A DNA stretch of 64,000 bases from Hofstenia miamia (Eukaryota > Xenacoelomorpha > Acoela): the NCBI GenBank assembly GCA_004352715.1, contig SCFE01000073.1, positions 1,668,422 through 1,732,421 on the forward strand, written 5' to 3'. The translations under genes were made by a program, and so were the position numbers. Below, one piece after another: positions 42,471-53,144 of this stretch (within the stretch, counting starts at the first letter, position 1; each line of letters begins with the position of its first letter). The notes under the pieces were generated by a model. It was given only the letters and a program-made list of their open reading frames with translations. It was not told the origin of the DNA and ran no database searches.

Positions 42471-43717
42471 CGAGGCCTGTTCAAAGTATCCGACTTTCTG
42501 TCATAAAACACATAATAATATTGATTTTACAAATTTTATTTAATTTCCTTGAAAATAGCACCCTTGGAAGTCTACACACTTCTGAAAACACCTATTGAAT
42601 ACCTCCTCCGGAATGCTCCTCAGCGCCGCCGTAGTTTTCATCATGATGTCTTCTCTTGACTGAAATCGAGATCCTTTTAGAGTAATTTTTAGTTGAGGGA
42701 ATAGCCAGAAGTCACATGGTGCCATGTCCTGAATGTAAGGAGCCTGTCGAATTACGGGCATGATCTTTTTGGCTAAAAAAGTTTGAATCACATGGGCAGA
42801 ATGAGCAGGAGCATTGTCATGGTGAAGCTGAAAATTTTTTGCTGCCCACATGTCTGGCCGTTTTCTTTGCACAGCATTGAGAAGGCGTCTTAGAACTCCA
42901 AAGTAGTACTCTTTGTTAATTGTCTGTCCTTCCGGAGCGCATTCGTGATGAACAATTCCCTGGCAAGCAAATAAGCATGTCAACATCACTTTGACATTGC
43001 TGCGAACCTGTCTTGCTTTTTTGGGCCTTGGAGATGTTTCATCACCTGTGATGATAGTTTTCATAAACTCATTGTTTGCAAAATCCAGCATGTCCTGAGC
43101 AATTTCTTTTTGGAGTTCTTGTTCTGTGAGTAGCTTAGGAATGAACTTTGCTGACATTCTCAGCAAGCACAAATCTTTAGTTAAGATGGCGTGCTCTGAA
43201 CCTGTCCTTATTCCAACTTCATCGACAATTTCTCTTACTGTTAAACAACGATCTTCTATCACTATTCGGCGTACCTTCTCTATCACTTCCTCTTTTCGGC
43301 TGGTGGATGGTCTTCCAGATCGTGGCTTACTATCTGTTAACATTCGGTCAACTTTGAAGTGATTAAACCACTGCTTTATCTGAGTCTTGCTTAAAGCCTC
43401 TTCTCCAAAAACTTGTTGTATCTTTTGAATTTTGTCTGCTTGAGTATTACCAAGTTTTTGCCAAAATTTAATGCAATGTTTTTGTTCAATGCGTTTTGTC
43501 ATTGAAATGCAATTTTTCTTCATAACAAAAACTACGAGAACGTCCTATACACATGCACAAAATACTTGATAGACAAAAAATGGAACGGCCGATTGACTTG
43601 AAACGCCTCACACATACTCAGTGATTATTACATAATAATGCATCAAAATAATTTTGCTCGCATGGCATTACTTTTGATGCAACAACAAAAGGTCAGATAC
43701 TTTTTGAACAGACCTCG
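42471..43717 (-). mobile_element. mariner transposon, 1,247 bp, nearly complete
   Basis: The termini are CGAGGCCTGTTCAAAGTATC on the left and, as reverse complement of the right end, CGAGGTCTGTTCAAAAAGTA. Both are flanked by TA (42469-42470; 43718-43719). The size and ends are those of a standard mariner. It carries one long minus-strand transposase frame. The right end is only 39 bp from the first base of INTS7 exon 6. Confidence 0.93.
42540..43523 (-). CDS. mariner transposase with small in-frame deletion
   Basis: An open frame of 327 codons from ATG to TAA; the family norm is about 345. The N-terminal HTH is IKFWQKLGNTQADKIQKIQQ, the second HTH is ALSKTQIKQWFNHF, and the linker is SGRPSTS. 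The first catalytic Asp is in TIITGDETS, the second in LHHDNAPAHSAHV, and the third in MAPCDFWLFP, giving a D,D34D triad. Right after GDET the usual WVYGYD...W segment is absent and the frame jumps to SPRPKKARQ. About 17-20 residues next to the first Asp are therefore lost without a frameshift. The protein could be expressed and bind DNA but is probably catalytically dead. Confidence 0.9.
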   Translation of the reverse strand: MKKNCISMTKRIEQKHCIKFWQKLGNTQADKIQKIQQVFGEEALSKTQIKQWFNHFKVDRMLTDSKPRSGRPSTSRKEEVIEKVRRIVIEDRCLTVREIVDEVGIRTGSEHAILTKDLCLLRMSAKFIPKLLTEQELQKEIAQDMLDFANNEFMKTIITGDETSPRPKKARQVRSNVKVMLTCLFACQGIVHHECAPEGQTINKEYYFGVLRRLLNAVQRKRPDMWAAKNFQLHHDNAPAHSAHVIQTFLAKKIMPVIRQAPYIQDMAPCDFWLFPQLKITLKGSRFQSREDIMMKTTAALRSIPEEVFNRCFQKCVDFQGCYFQGN

Positions 43718-43756
43718 TATTTAGTGCCCGAATGTAATTTGATTATATTTATTTAG

Positions 43757-44449
43757 ATTTTGCGCAAACAGTGTACACTAGCCGTTATCTGCATGCATAA
43801 ACTCTTCCTGTCCCATGCCGTCAGCTCATCTACCATAAGATGCCCTGAAATGCATGAGATAGAAGATAATGACAATTCACTAGAAGCACACATTATGCGC
43901 AAAGTTTTAGAAACTTCAGCCAATACCCATATCACTTCTGCTCATTACGAATGCCTGGAGCATATAATCAAAGCCTTGTTTCTCCATCCGATAATGTATC
44001 CAAGATACTTCTTCCAATCATTACAGCAAACTAACGTGAAACTTATTCTTCATCCCCAACCAGGCATCCCTGGAGAATCCATTTCTGCTCAAGTTGACCA
44101 TCTGTTCATGTTGAAAGTTGAAGGTTTAGTGAATCAGGACTTAGTTAAAGACTCGGTTGTCTTGCGACAATTCAACAATGCGCAGATTCACTGTTTAAAC
44201 TCATGTAATGCACAAAACAAACAGTTGACTTCCTACAAGCAATTCAATGTTCATCAGAAATTAGAAGACACGGTTAAAATTCGAAACAATTATTTCGGGT
44301 GTCAGTTCCTTATTCAGTTCCCGGTTACGGGTTTGTATCATATTTCCGTTTCCATTTCTTTGGTTGATAAATCTGGTACGGTCTGGAATACAGGCATTGA
44401 ATCAGTACTCAGTGTTAAATGCTTAGATCTCCCAAAAAAGCTGAAGTAG
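43757..44449 (+). CDS. INTS7: Integrator complex subunit 7, last coding exon
   Basis: A 231-codon exon, counting the stop, after acceptor ATATTTATTTAG, in phase with exon 5. It reads ILRKQCTLAVICMHKLFLSH, later PRYFFQSLQQTNVKLILHPQ, and HLFMLKVEGLVNQD. This parallels vertebrate QRYFFQKLQSTSIKLALSPS and QLALKVEGVVQ. NNYFGCQFLIQFPVTGLYHI and KSGTVWNTGIESVLSVKCLD then match NDYFSTQFLLNFAILGTHNI and ANGIVWKTGPRTTIFVKSLE. The exon is the beta-rich C-terminal domain of INTS7. The Gln-rich tail of vertebrates is missing; the protein ends at LDLPKKLK. The acceptor's upstream 39 bp border a mariner insertion. Confidence 0.92.
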   Translation: MLRKQCTLAVICMHKLFLSHAVSSSTIRCPEMHEIEDNDNSLEAHIMRKVLETSANTHITSAHYECLEHIIKALFLHPIMYPRYFFQSLQQTNVKLILHPQPGIPGESISAQVDHLFMLKVEGLVNQDLVKDSVVLRQFNNAQIHCLNSCNAQNKQLTSYKQFNVHQKLEDTVKIRNNYFGCQFLIQFPVTGLYHISVSISLVDKSGTVWNTGIESVLSVKCLDLPKKLK

Positions 44450-45070
44450 ATTTGTTCATGTTTTATTTATTAAATGTTTGCAAAGTTAAATTTGTTTGTT
44501 TATATATTGTATCGTTTTTAAATCTGTAACGCAAGATTTACTTGTGGCCTTACAAAATTTATTAATTTGACTCATTTAGAAACATATTAATTTTTTAGTA
44601 ATATAATCAGGAAACAATTAACTTTAGAGACATAGTTAAGTATGATACAATTTATTTGATTGGCTTGAAATTTATTAGTTTTCATTAAATATAATCCTGT
44701 TGAAAAGTCCATCATATATTATTGGTTTAATTTTAATTAAACCAAATTAAAATTGAAAAATAATTTGAATACTTAATTGAACTAATCCACAAAACATTTA
44801 GTAAAACTTTACATCTAAAATGCATTTTTATGTTGGAATGTTCTAACAAGGTGTGTGAAAAGCCAAAATAGGTTTTTTGTTTTGTAAGTACCAGTAGAAC
44901 ATAAAAGAAAGATGACATATCATCTTTGGCCAATCTGCTATTAGTGATATGTTTACATGTGTTAGCAGTGAATACTCAAGTGACCATATTACAAGTTTTG
45001 GACTTTATTACTAGGGAACTGTTCATTCAATTTTAGCTATTTCATTTTTTGCTTTTTATATATGTGTATT
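44450..45070. other. INTS7 3' flank, no gene seen
   Basis: AT-rich. No canonical AATAAA stands out close to the stop; TTAAAT and ATTAAATAT variants occur. Confidence 0.45.
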
Positions 45071-45074
45071 TACG

Positions 45075-45420
45075 CGAAAAGAGGTATGTCCACTAGCCAA
45101 TGAGATTGTTCGAAAGCATTGTGGTGGTTAAGATCAAAAGAGCATCGCCAGAGTCCTTAATGTACTGCAATCAGGAGTCAGTATACTGAAAAACCGGCCG
45201 TTTCGGTCTGCTATCGCTCATCATAGGAGAGTGGATCAAGATGATCTAAGAAAGATGACTTCTGATTTTGATGAATTTCAATATTCCAACCCGAAAGCGA
45301 ACAGTTGGAGATATTTCAGTGGAATTGATAACTTCATCTGTCAGAATTTGTCTCAACAATGAATAGGAGGTATTGTCGGCTGGGTGCAAGGTATTCAAAC
45401 TCATCTTTTACAAGTGTGCG
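45075..45420 (+). pseudogene. Tc1-like HTH fragment
   Basis: The plus-strand broken frame gives EIVRKHCGG, then KSIARVLNVLQSGVSILKN and a later DDLRKMTSDFDE. This is the two-HTH N-terminal layout of Tc1-type transposases. Several stops; no catalytic part follows. Confidence 0.45.
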
Positions 45421-45479
45421 GATATCATTGAAAAATAATATTTTAATATTTCTGTTGCTTAGATTTTTATGTCAATATA

Positions 45480-46177
45480 CAGGGTGTTTCAAATGTTTTG
45501 GGAACATAACGATTTTTAATAACTAAAAAACTATTAGGAGTTGAACATAAAATTGGTGCCGTTGGAAAGGTTAAAGTGTCAAGTTTTGTGGGGAATCTTC
45601 AAAGTTGCTCAATATGAGCACCATTTGTCACACGGCAGACATCTAGTCGATAGTCCATTCCAGCATCTCGACGTCAATGGTTTCCACAACTGCCGTTAGT
45701 TCGTCAATATCTCATGGAAAGGGCGGCACATAAAACTGTTGTTTGACAAAGCCCCAAATAAAAAAGGCACACGGGGTAAGATCTGGAGATCTAGGAGGCC
45801 AGGGAATGAGAACGTCATCACCTCACCCAGATCTCCCAATCCATTTACCAGGCAGCCTTGTGTTAAGAAATTGCCTTACTCTAAGACTCCAGTGTGGTGG
45901 TGCACCATCTTCTTGAAAAATGAAGTCATCAGATTCTTCTTCCAACTGAACCACTAACCAGTCTTCCAACTTGTTGAGATAGGACTCACCAGTGATAATT
46001 GCCTCTTCAAAGAAGAACGGTTCATAGACACCGTTCTTGGAAATTGCACAACAATCATTAGTATGACCAAAAATTTGTTTACCCAAGCTTTAAAATGGTA
46101 CCAGTTTCATTTTTCTACCTGGAATAGTTCATGACATATACGCACTTGAATGTTCCCAAGACTTTTGAAACATCCTG
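45480..46177 (-). mobile_element. 698-bp truncated Tc1-like (DUF4817-type) element
   Basis: Inverted ends are CAGGGTGTTTCAAATGTTTT and, as reverse complement, CAGGATGTTTCAAAAGTCTT, with TA on both sides. The minus strand keeps the catalytic second half of a transposase: KQIFGHTNDCCAISKNGVYE, then DFIFQEDGAPPHWSLRVRQF (second Asp), LPGKWIGRSG, a frame change, then PRSPDLTPCAFFIWG (third acidic position). The N-terminal HTH half is deleted. It is thus the complement of the derivative at 28657-29222, which keeps the HTH and tail but not the core. Confidence 0.8.
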
Positions 46178-47300
46178 TATAATCAATGTTTCTTTAGTTT
46201 GAAACAAAATTCAAATTTAAAAATTTATATGGAAAGCTATAGTGTTGGACGTTTTATGATAAAATGATATCAGTTGCGACATTCAGTTGTTGAAATTTAC
46301 TAATGTTCTTACAGAGCAGCTAAAATTATTGTAATCAAATATGTTATTCCATTTATTAGATTAATTCACTGAAGTAATCATTTGAAAACATTTCAATAAT
46401 TTATCCTTTTTATGCTGTTCAAATTTTTTTTCAAAATAGTTTTACATAACAATTAGCAATCCTAATCAGAATCTTTTGAAAGTTTTTTTTTCATTTTAAT
46501 ATTTTGCAATTTTTTAATTTTTATAATTTGGGAATCATTTTTTCTGTCATACATTGTTCTTGTTTTATGTTACAATTACTTAATTATTAATTTAGTACAA
46601 ACTAAAATATCAAAGTTTGAAAATTAAAGAACGAGCTTTTTTATTAGTGTCCACTGGGGAAGCTATTTCAGTCAAAGTATGTGGCATGCTTCAACGTGAT
46701 AGCATTAATACAACGTATTTTAAGACGTGAATGTTTCCAAATGGACAGGCTAAAATATGCTAACGCAATATGACCAAAATAAATACACAACAGAATAAGG
46801 GCGAAATTCAATTACGAAAAATAATTAGGACAATTTCGGATAGAAATACGTTATTCATGCATATTAATTGCACAAACTGTATATAATCGTTTCTATAAAT
46901 TTTAATCCATGTGTGCTGCCAAATAATCTAATGTTGTGCTGAATTTTTTATGAATATTTGAGTTGCGAATTTTGAATTATATAAAAGTTTTACATTGCCC
47001 TTTTACGAAAATCTTTAAAATTGCTAGTTTTTAATCCAAATGAGGTATTAACACTGAATATATTTGCATTTTGCTTACTAGAAAAATTCTGCAAAGCATT
47101 CTAAATGATCACAAAGCTATGTTTTGAAATGTTCAACACTAGTTGCACTTGGGAAATAATTAGCAATTGTCATAACATTCTACAACATAGTTTACTGGGA
47201 CATTGTTTACGTACATTCTCAGCCAAATAATCCAATATCTATGTGAAAAGGTTCAAACCGACTCTTTACGTTGGATCGTCAGCCGTGACGTATGTGTCAG
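46178..47300. other. no gene seen
   Basis: AT-rich spacer without recognisable features. Confidence 0.5.
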
Positions 47301-47680
47301 ATATTTTCAAAACTTGGGGAATGCCTAAGTTTTGTTCCAGACTTGTCAACGAGCCGACATTTTCAAGCTCGACTCTTCTCGTTTAAATTTTGTTTAAGTT
47401 CGGCTCTGCTCAGCTCGCCACATAAAATCTTTGAATAAGGCTCGTCTTAGCTCGGTATTTTTTTAAAAATATTGTGCTCAAAGAATTTTTTACATTGCTC
47501 TTCCTATTATTCAATAAACATTTCTTAAACAAGATTATAGGAAAGGCATACTGACTGCAAAAACTAAGAAAAATCTCCATAATCAAATTAACCAGCAGAA
47601 ATATAAACTTGCTTTGCTTAAAATAGGCTCGTTGTATATCAAATACTGTGCTCAAGCTCGGCTCTTTTGACAAGGTTGTT
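47300..47680. repeat. GCTCG/CGAGC motif cluster
   Basis: Words such as AAGCTCGACTC, TCGGCTCTGCTCAGCTCG, AGGCTCGTC, TAGCTCGG, AGGCTCG and CAAGCTCGGCTC recur in AT-rich surroundings. The two dense zones (47350-47460 and 47625-47670) could be the ends of a small non-autonomous element, similar in design to 1488-1845. The tandem duplication starting at 47468 cuts through it. Confidence 0.45.
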
Positions 47681-49744
47681 TTGTTCCATTAGTTTGAGAA
47701 ACAATATTGGTAAGACTGTAATGTAGATGTAACAATTTTATTTAACGGAATTACTTTCCACTACCTCATCAGCACTACATGCAGTGGTTGTTTCACTTTA
47801 ACGAGATTTATTAGCATTGATATTTAGTTGTCATCATGTCAAGATGGAGTCTGAAAAAGTATGTTCGGATCATTTTTGTGCAGCTTGAAGAATATTAGCT
47901 ATATTTTAGCAATCCTAAGTTACTATCAATTGACAACTTTTTGCAACAAAAATAAATTTAAAACGCGATCAATAAAATGACATGTTGAGTAAATTCTATA
48001 AGTAGTTTGCCAAATTACCACATGGATTTTACAAAAAATTTGTGCACAAAGCATGAAAATTAGAAGCAAATTATGGCTAAAAGACAAGGTAGAGTAAGAA
48101 TGGAAAAATTTGAGATCCATTTACTTAATTTGCACCCTTAATGTCTCAATGAATGACAGCAAGGATATTTGCAATTTTTGAAAAATATACTTTGTGTATA
48201 GTTCTAAAACAAGATTTTATTTAGTAAAAGGTAAAAACAGCCTTAATTTGTGAGTCAATGTTTAATAAAATATATCATTAAAGTAGTAGAATATGAGTTA
48301 TCCATTCTTTAAAATATGAAGTAAGCTGAGTTAATTAACTAGAACCGTAAAAGGTACATTGTATGTGTCAAGCCACTGGTAACCCAACAAAAATTAATAA
48401 CCAATTGTATTGTGGATACCCTATAATATATTGGGGTGTTGATTTTAATCAATTTGGGCTTTCTATGTGCCTTATAATTCACTGAGCAACATATTGACGC
48501 ATGCTTACATACAATCCCGCGATATCTTGGAACTGAAAAACTTCCGGATTTCCATTGAAAATTTTTTCCTGGATTGTGAATCCTACAAGGGTCCATCTTG
48601 CAAAANAATATTGTGCTCAAAGAATTTTTTACATTGCTCTTCCTATTATTCAATAAACATTTCTTAAACAAGATTATAGGAAAGGCATACTGACTGCAAA
48701 AACTAAGAAAAATCTCCATAATCAAATTAACCAGCAGAAATATAAACTTGCTTTGCTTAAAATAGGCTCGTTGTATATCAAATACTGTGCTCAAGCTCGG
48801 CTCTTTTGACAAGGTTGTTTTGTTCCATTAGTTTGAGAAACAATATTGGTAAGACTGTAATGTAGATGTAACAATTTTATTTAACGGAATTACTTTCCAC
48901 TACCTCATCAGCACTACATGCAGTGGTTGTTTCACTTTAACGAGATTTATTAGCATTGATATTTAGTTGTCATCATGTCAAGATGGAGTCTGAAAAAGTA
49001 TGTTCGGATCATTTTTGTGCAGCTTGAAGAATATTAGCTATATTTTAGCAATCCTAAGTTACTATCAATTGACAACTTTTTGCAACAAAAATAAATTTAA
49101 AACGCGATCAATAAAATGACATGTTGAGTAAATTCTATAAGTAGTTTGCCAAATTACCACATGGATTTTACAAAAAATTTGTGCACAAAGCATGAAAATT
49201 AGAAGCAAATTATGGCTAAAAGACAAGGTAGAGTAAGAATGGAAAAATTTGAGATCCATTTACTTAATTTGCACCCTTAATGTCTCAATGAATGACAGCA
49301 AGGATATTTGCAATTTTTGAAAAATATACTTTGTGTATAGTTCTAAAACAAGATTTTATTTAGTAAAAGGTAAAAACAGCCTTAATTTGTGAGTCAATGT
49401 TTAATAAAATATATCATTAAAGTAGTAGAATATGAGTTATCCATTCTTTAAAATATGAAGTAAGCTGAGTTAATTAACTAGAACCGTAAAAGGTACATTG
49501 TATGTGTCAAGCCACTGGTAACCCAACAAAAATTAATAACCAATTGTATTGTGGATACCCTATAATATATTGGGGTGTTGATTTTAATCAATTTGGGCTT
49601 TCTATGTGCCTTATAATTCACTGAGCAACATATTGACGCATGCTTACATACAATCCCGCGATATCTTGGAACTGAAAAACTTCCGGATTTCCATTGAAAA
49701 TTTTTTCCTGGATTGTGAATCCTACAAGGGTCCATCTTGCAAAA
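47468..49744. repeat. 1,138-bp direct duplication around a single N
   Basis: 47468-48605 and 48607-49744 appear identical, separated by one N at 48606. Zero divergence plus a single-N contig join is best explained by two contig ends that overlap but were not merged. The sequence has no gene that I recognise. Confidence 0.9.
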
Positions 49745-49850
49745 AAAATTGACCTTTGACTCCGATCACTATTTAAAATTGCTCGTGTAATTTCGTGAGT
49801 GGATGGATTAAAATCAGTAAATTCCAAATTAACAAAGCCTAAGCCAGTAA

Positions 49851-50640
49851 TTGGAAATTATTGGAGTACCACAAGATCCTGTTTGGATTCAATATCTGTT
49901 TCCTGCTTTAATTGATGTTATTACTACTTGTTCAACTTCGTCTATGTTATTATATGCTGATGAAATTAAAATATTCTATACTTCTGAAGATGAATTAGAT
50001 GATAACATTTTGAATCTCAAACTATGGACGGCAATTAATAAAATGGAAAGTAACATGGATAAATCGGAAATGATAAGTTTTGGAAGGAACTTAGTACCGC
50101 TTAATAACATCCACTTTACATATAGAGAAACAATTGAAGATCTAGGTGTTATATTAGGCATCAAACTTTTTTTGACTGAACACTAAAACTTCAATAATCT
50201 TCTGAGAATGCTTCAAGAATCATTCTCGAAAATACAGATTCACATGTCAAATTAAATCAATAAAAGTAGTTAATGCTATCAAGAATAATGCTTGTGAATG
50301 TCATTTGGTATCCTAATCAACAAAATCTTAAACTTAAATCTTTGCAAGACTGATTTTATAAATGGTTTTGGTCATGATACAACATCAGTTTAATCAAAAC
50401 CTTAAATATGCTGCCTATTCATTTATTACTACAATTTCATGATCTAACATACTTTATCAAGCTGATTAAAAGAAAATGTAATTCTATAAATGTTTATGAT
50501 CACATTATAAATGACAAAATACACAAGAACCAGAAAAAAAGAAAACCGATTATTTATATTTTTAGGGGTTACTCCCTTACTAAACTAGCTCTTCTAGTAC
50601 CACTCAATCAATATATTAGAACATGCTCCAAAGGCTAGTG
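49851..50640 (+). pseudogene. non-LTR reverse transcriptase fragment (palm to C-terminus)
   Basis: The plus strand reads IIGVPQDPVWIQYLFPALID (GVPQGSxLGPxLF in intact elements), then SMLLYADEIKIFYTSEDELD. The RT catalytic YADD has become YADE. Next come LWTAINKMESNMDKSEMISF and IEDLGVILGIKL. After frame breaks, 50408-50638 gives LPIHLLLQFHDLTYFIKLIK, the post-RT tail typical of CR1/Jockey-like LINEs. It is 5'-truncated and inactive. Confidence 0.7.
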
Positions 50641-51549
50641 AATTGAAAAGAATATTTTTTGAAATATTTTCATAATGAATATAATCAAAAGATTTATAAA
50701 ATGTTCTTGTATACTTTGCACTGAAGTAAATCAAACATTTAATTATTTTATTTTTTATTATTATTTCGCCTAGCTATTTGTACAAATTCTATATTTTAAG
50801 GTTTATATAAATTTTCACTTGAGCAAAAAGATATTAGATAAAATGATCGTTGTTTGTTGTTAACGGAAACCCGAATTTTCAAAACATTCAAATTCATCTT
50901 ATTCAGATAATAACGCGGCCTAAGGCCCATGAAGGCAACACCTAGCCTCAAATAGCTTATTTTCTGGCAATCGATTACACCAAATTCCCAGTCAGATGCT
51001 TCCCACAAAAGGCGCGGTGAAGGGATCTGCCACCAATCGCGAATTAGAGGTGAAAAGGTAAGCGAAGACGATTCTCTGTTCATTGGTGTTCTCAGATTTT
51101 TAGATTTAGTCAGTGATAAGCGTCTAATTTTTTTACAGTAACTAACAAATTGTAATAAGTGCCTGATGTATATGTTTGAGTAATTACACTTATTGCCAAG
51201 TTATTTAATACGCTGATAATATATCGATTTTTAATACAATCGAGACAAGATAACTGCGTTCAATTAAACCACAAAGAAATAAAATTGGTTGATTCTCAAA
51301 TCCAAGTTGTATCAACACAATTTACATCTGTAAATTAAGCTTCAAACATCTCATTGAATTTATAGTAAGGAAAATGGCTACGTGAATTTCATTCTAATGT
51401 ATCTAAATTTGCTGTCATAAACATACATTTGCAGCAAGCAATTATCTGGCTTTATTTAAATACTTAAAGAAGCCTTTGCTGGGAAACTTCTGCATGCAAA
51501 TAAAATTGGTGAAAAAACTTGCTGTGAGGAATGGTATAAAAATAGTTTT

Positions 51550-51770
51550 CACTGATTAAACTATTGGACATTCATACAAATTTAATTCGATTTCAACAAA
51601 GAATTTTAAGAGCATTCTCTAAATTGTTCAATAAAAAAAGGGGCAAGCTACCATTAAGCATACACGTAGGAAAACTAGATGATAGAAATGAGCTTAAATG
51701 ATTTTTTCTCATATTTCTTTGCACTTTTATCGTAATAATTATTAGGAAGCATGAGCAAACAACTTGATAT
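51550..51770 (+). pseudogene. LINE 3'-region fragment
   Basis: The plus-strand frame KLLDIHTNLIRFQQRILRAF continues SKLFNKKRGKLPLSI, resembling the helical region after the RT in CR1/Jockey-type elements. Short and degraded. Confidence 0.4.
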
Positions 51771-52189
51771 CTAAAACCAACTTGGTTCATCACAGAATTT
51801 ACCCTTACAATTATATGACCTTTTAATTTCTTTATTATTAAGTGTATTTAAGCAAATTTTCCAGACTCAACTAAAATCAGCAAATATAATTCCTTTTTAC
51901 AAGATGGATAATCCTTTGCATTTTAGTAATTTTAGCTCATGGAGCTCTGAATAACAGAAGTGACACGGAAATATTTTAGAGAAAAATGTCTGTAGGTGGG
52001 AAATGTTTTAAAGTTTTCTATAAATTCATTAAAAATTAAATACAAGTAAAGCTAAATTATTTCATTAAAATTGAAAACATCGCTTTGCGTTCTTAAAAAA
52101 TTTACAAAATTAACTATATTTAGGTCAAGAACAAGACTTCTTAACTACTAATAGTAGTTCATATAGTTCATTTTCAGACAGGGGAACAG

Positions 52190-52460
52190 TACAAGGCGAT
52201 AGCGAAAGCCCATTGCGCTTTAGTAATAACAATACAGACTACAGAAGACTCACTACTAATTTTAAAACAATGGTGTGCTCAAAGTGCTCTAGAAGTTAAC
52301 AAAGAAAACTAAAATAGTCAATTTCCGAAGAGTCGGCATACTTTCAAAGAACGACGCGTTTTTATACAGTTCGCAAGAAATAAATATAGTTAACTCCTAC
52401 GTGTATCTCGGTGTTGTTCTCCCAAATGAATGGAGTATGGCCAAATTCCTGCAGAAAAAG
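52190..52460 (+). pseudogene. LINE reverse-transcriptase thumb fragment
   Basis: The plus strand gives LLILKQWCAQSALEVNKEN. After a one-base shift it continues KIVNFRRVGILSKND and INIVNSYVYLGVVLPN. This is the 'L..WC....LEVN..KTKIV.FR ... YLGV' pattern following the YADD box of non-LTR RTs. Confidence 0.65.
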
Positions 52461-52879
52461 TTGGTAAGAGAAATTAAAATACAGGACAATTTCGCAGTTT
52501 TTCATCTCTCTCCTTAGAGCTACAAACAAACTGCAAAATTACACTTTTACCTATTCTATCCTATTCCAGTTCTACGTGATTGAGCATGCGAAGGCCTATT
52601 TCTTCAAACACGAACTTAGTTTACACAAGTGTGCATCAAACACTAAATTAGCATTGATTGCAAACTTACCTACAGCTCCAGATGAAATCCGCCAAATATT
52701 GTTTACCCAGAACAGAATAATTTGCGGCCTTCATAATTGATGCTATTCAGAGCTCCTTGTTTTAGTCCAATATCAATTACCTCTTCTTCTTGTAAATAGA
52801 AAACTACTTTATCAGCAAAATCGTCTACATCTCTCAAAAGCCAATTTTTTCTCAAATACATTTTCAACCATTTTTAAAT

Positions 52880-53130
52880 ACTAATGATTTTATGGGAATA
52901 GATGTTTTATATCTATTTAAAGCACTTAATTCTGTCAATCACAATAACATTTATATAAAAAAGAGATATGAAAGATTCTAATTTAATGGATTCTTTTCAA
53001 TTTGAGGAAAGTTATCTAAGAGTGTTCCACATGGTCCATTACTTTAATAGCAATTTAATAGAGTAATTTCTAAATTTACTAACATAAATTGCAAATTTCA
53101 AGCTGTAATTAAAGGACAACCATTTTTATA
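52880..53130 (+). pseudogene. LINE reverse-transcriptase fingers fragment
   Basis: The plus strand reads GIDVLYLFKALNSVNHNNIY, matching 'DLSKAFDSVNH', then SVPHGPLL in place of GVPQGxxLGPLLF. It abuts the minus-strand LINE below and is in the opposite orientation. Confidence 0.5.
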
Positions 53131-53144
53131 TAAGATAAGATAAA

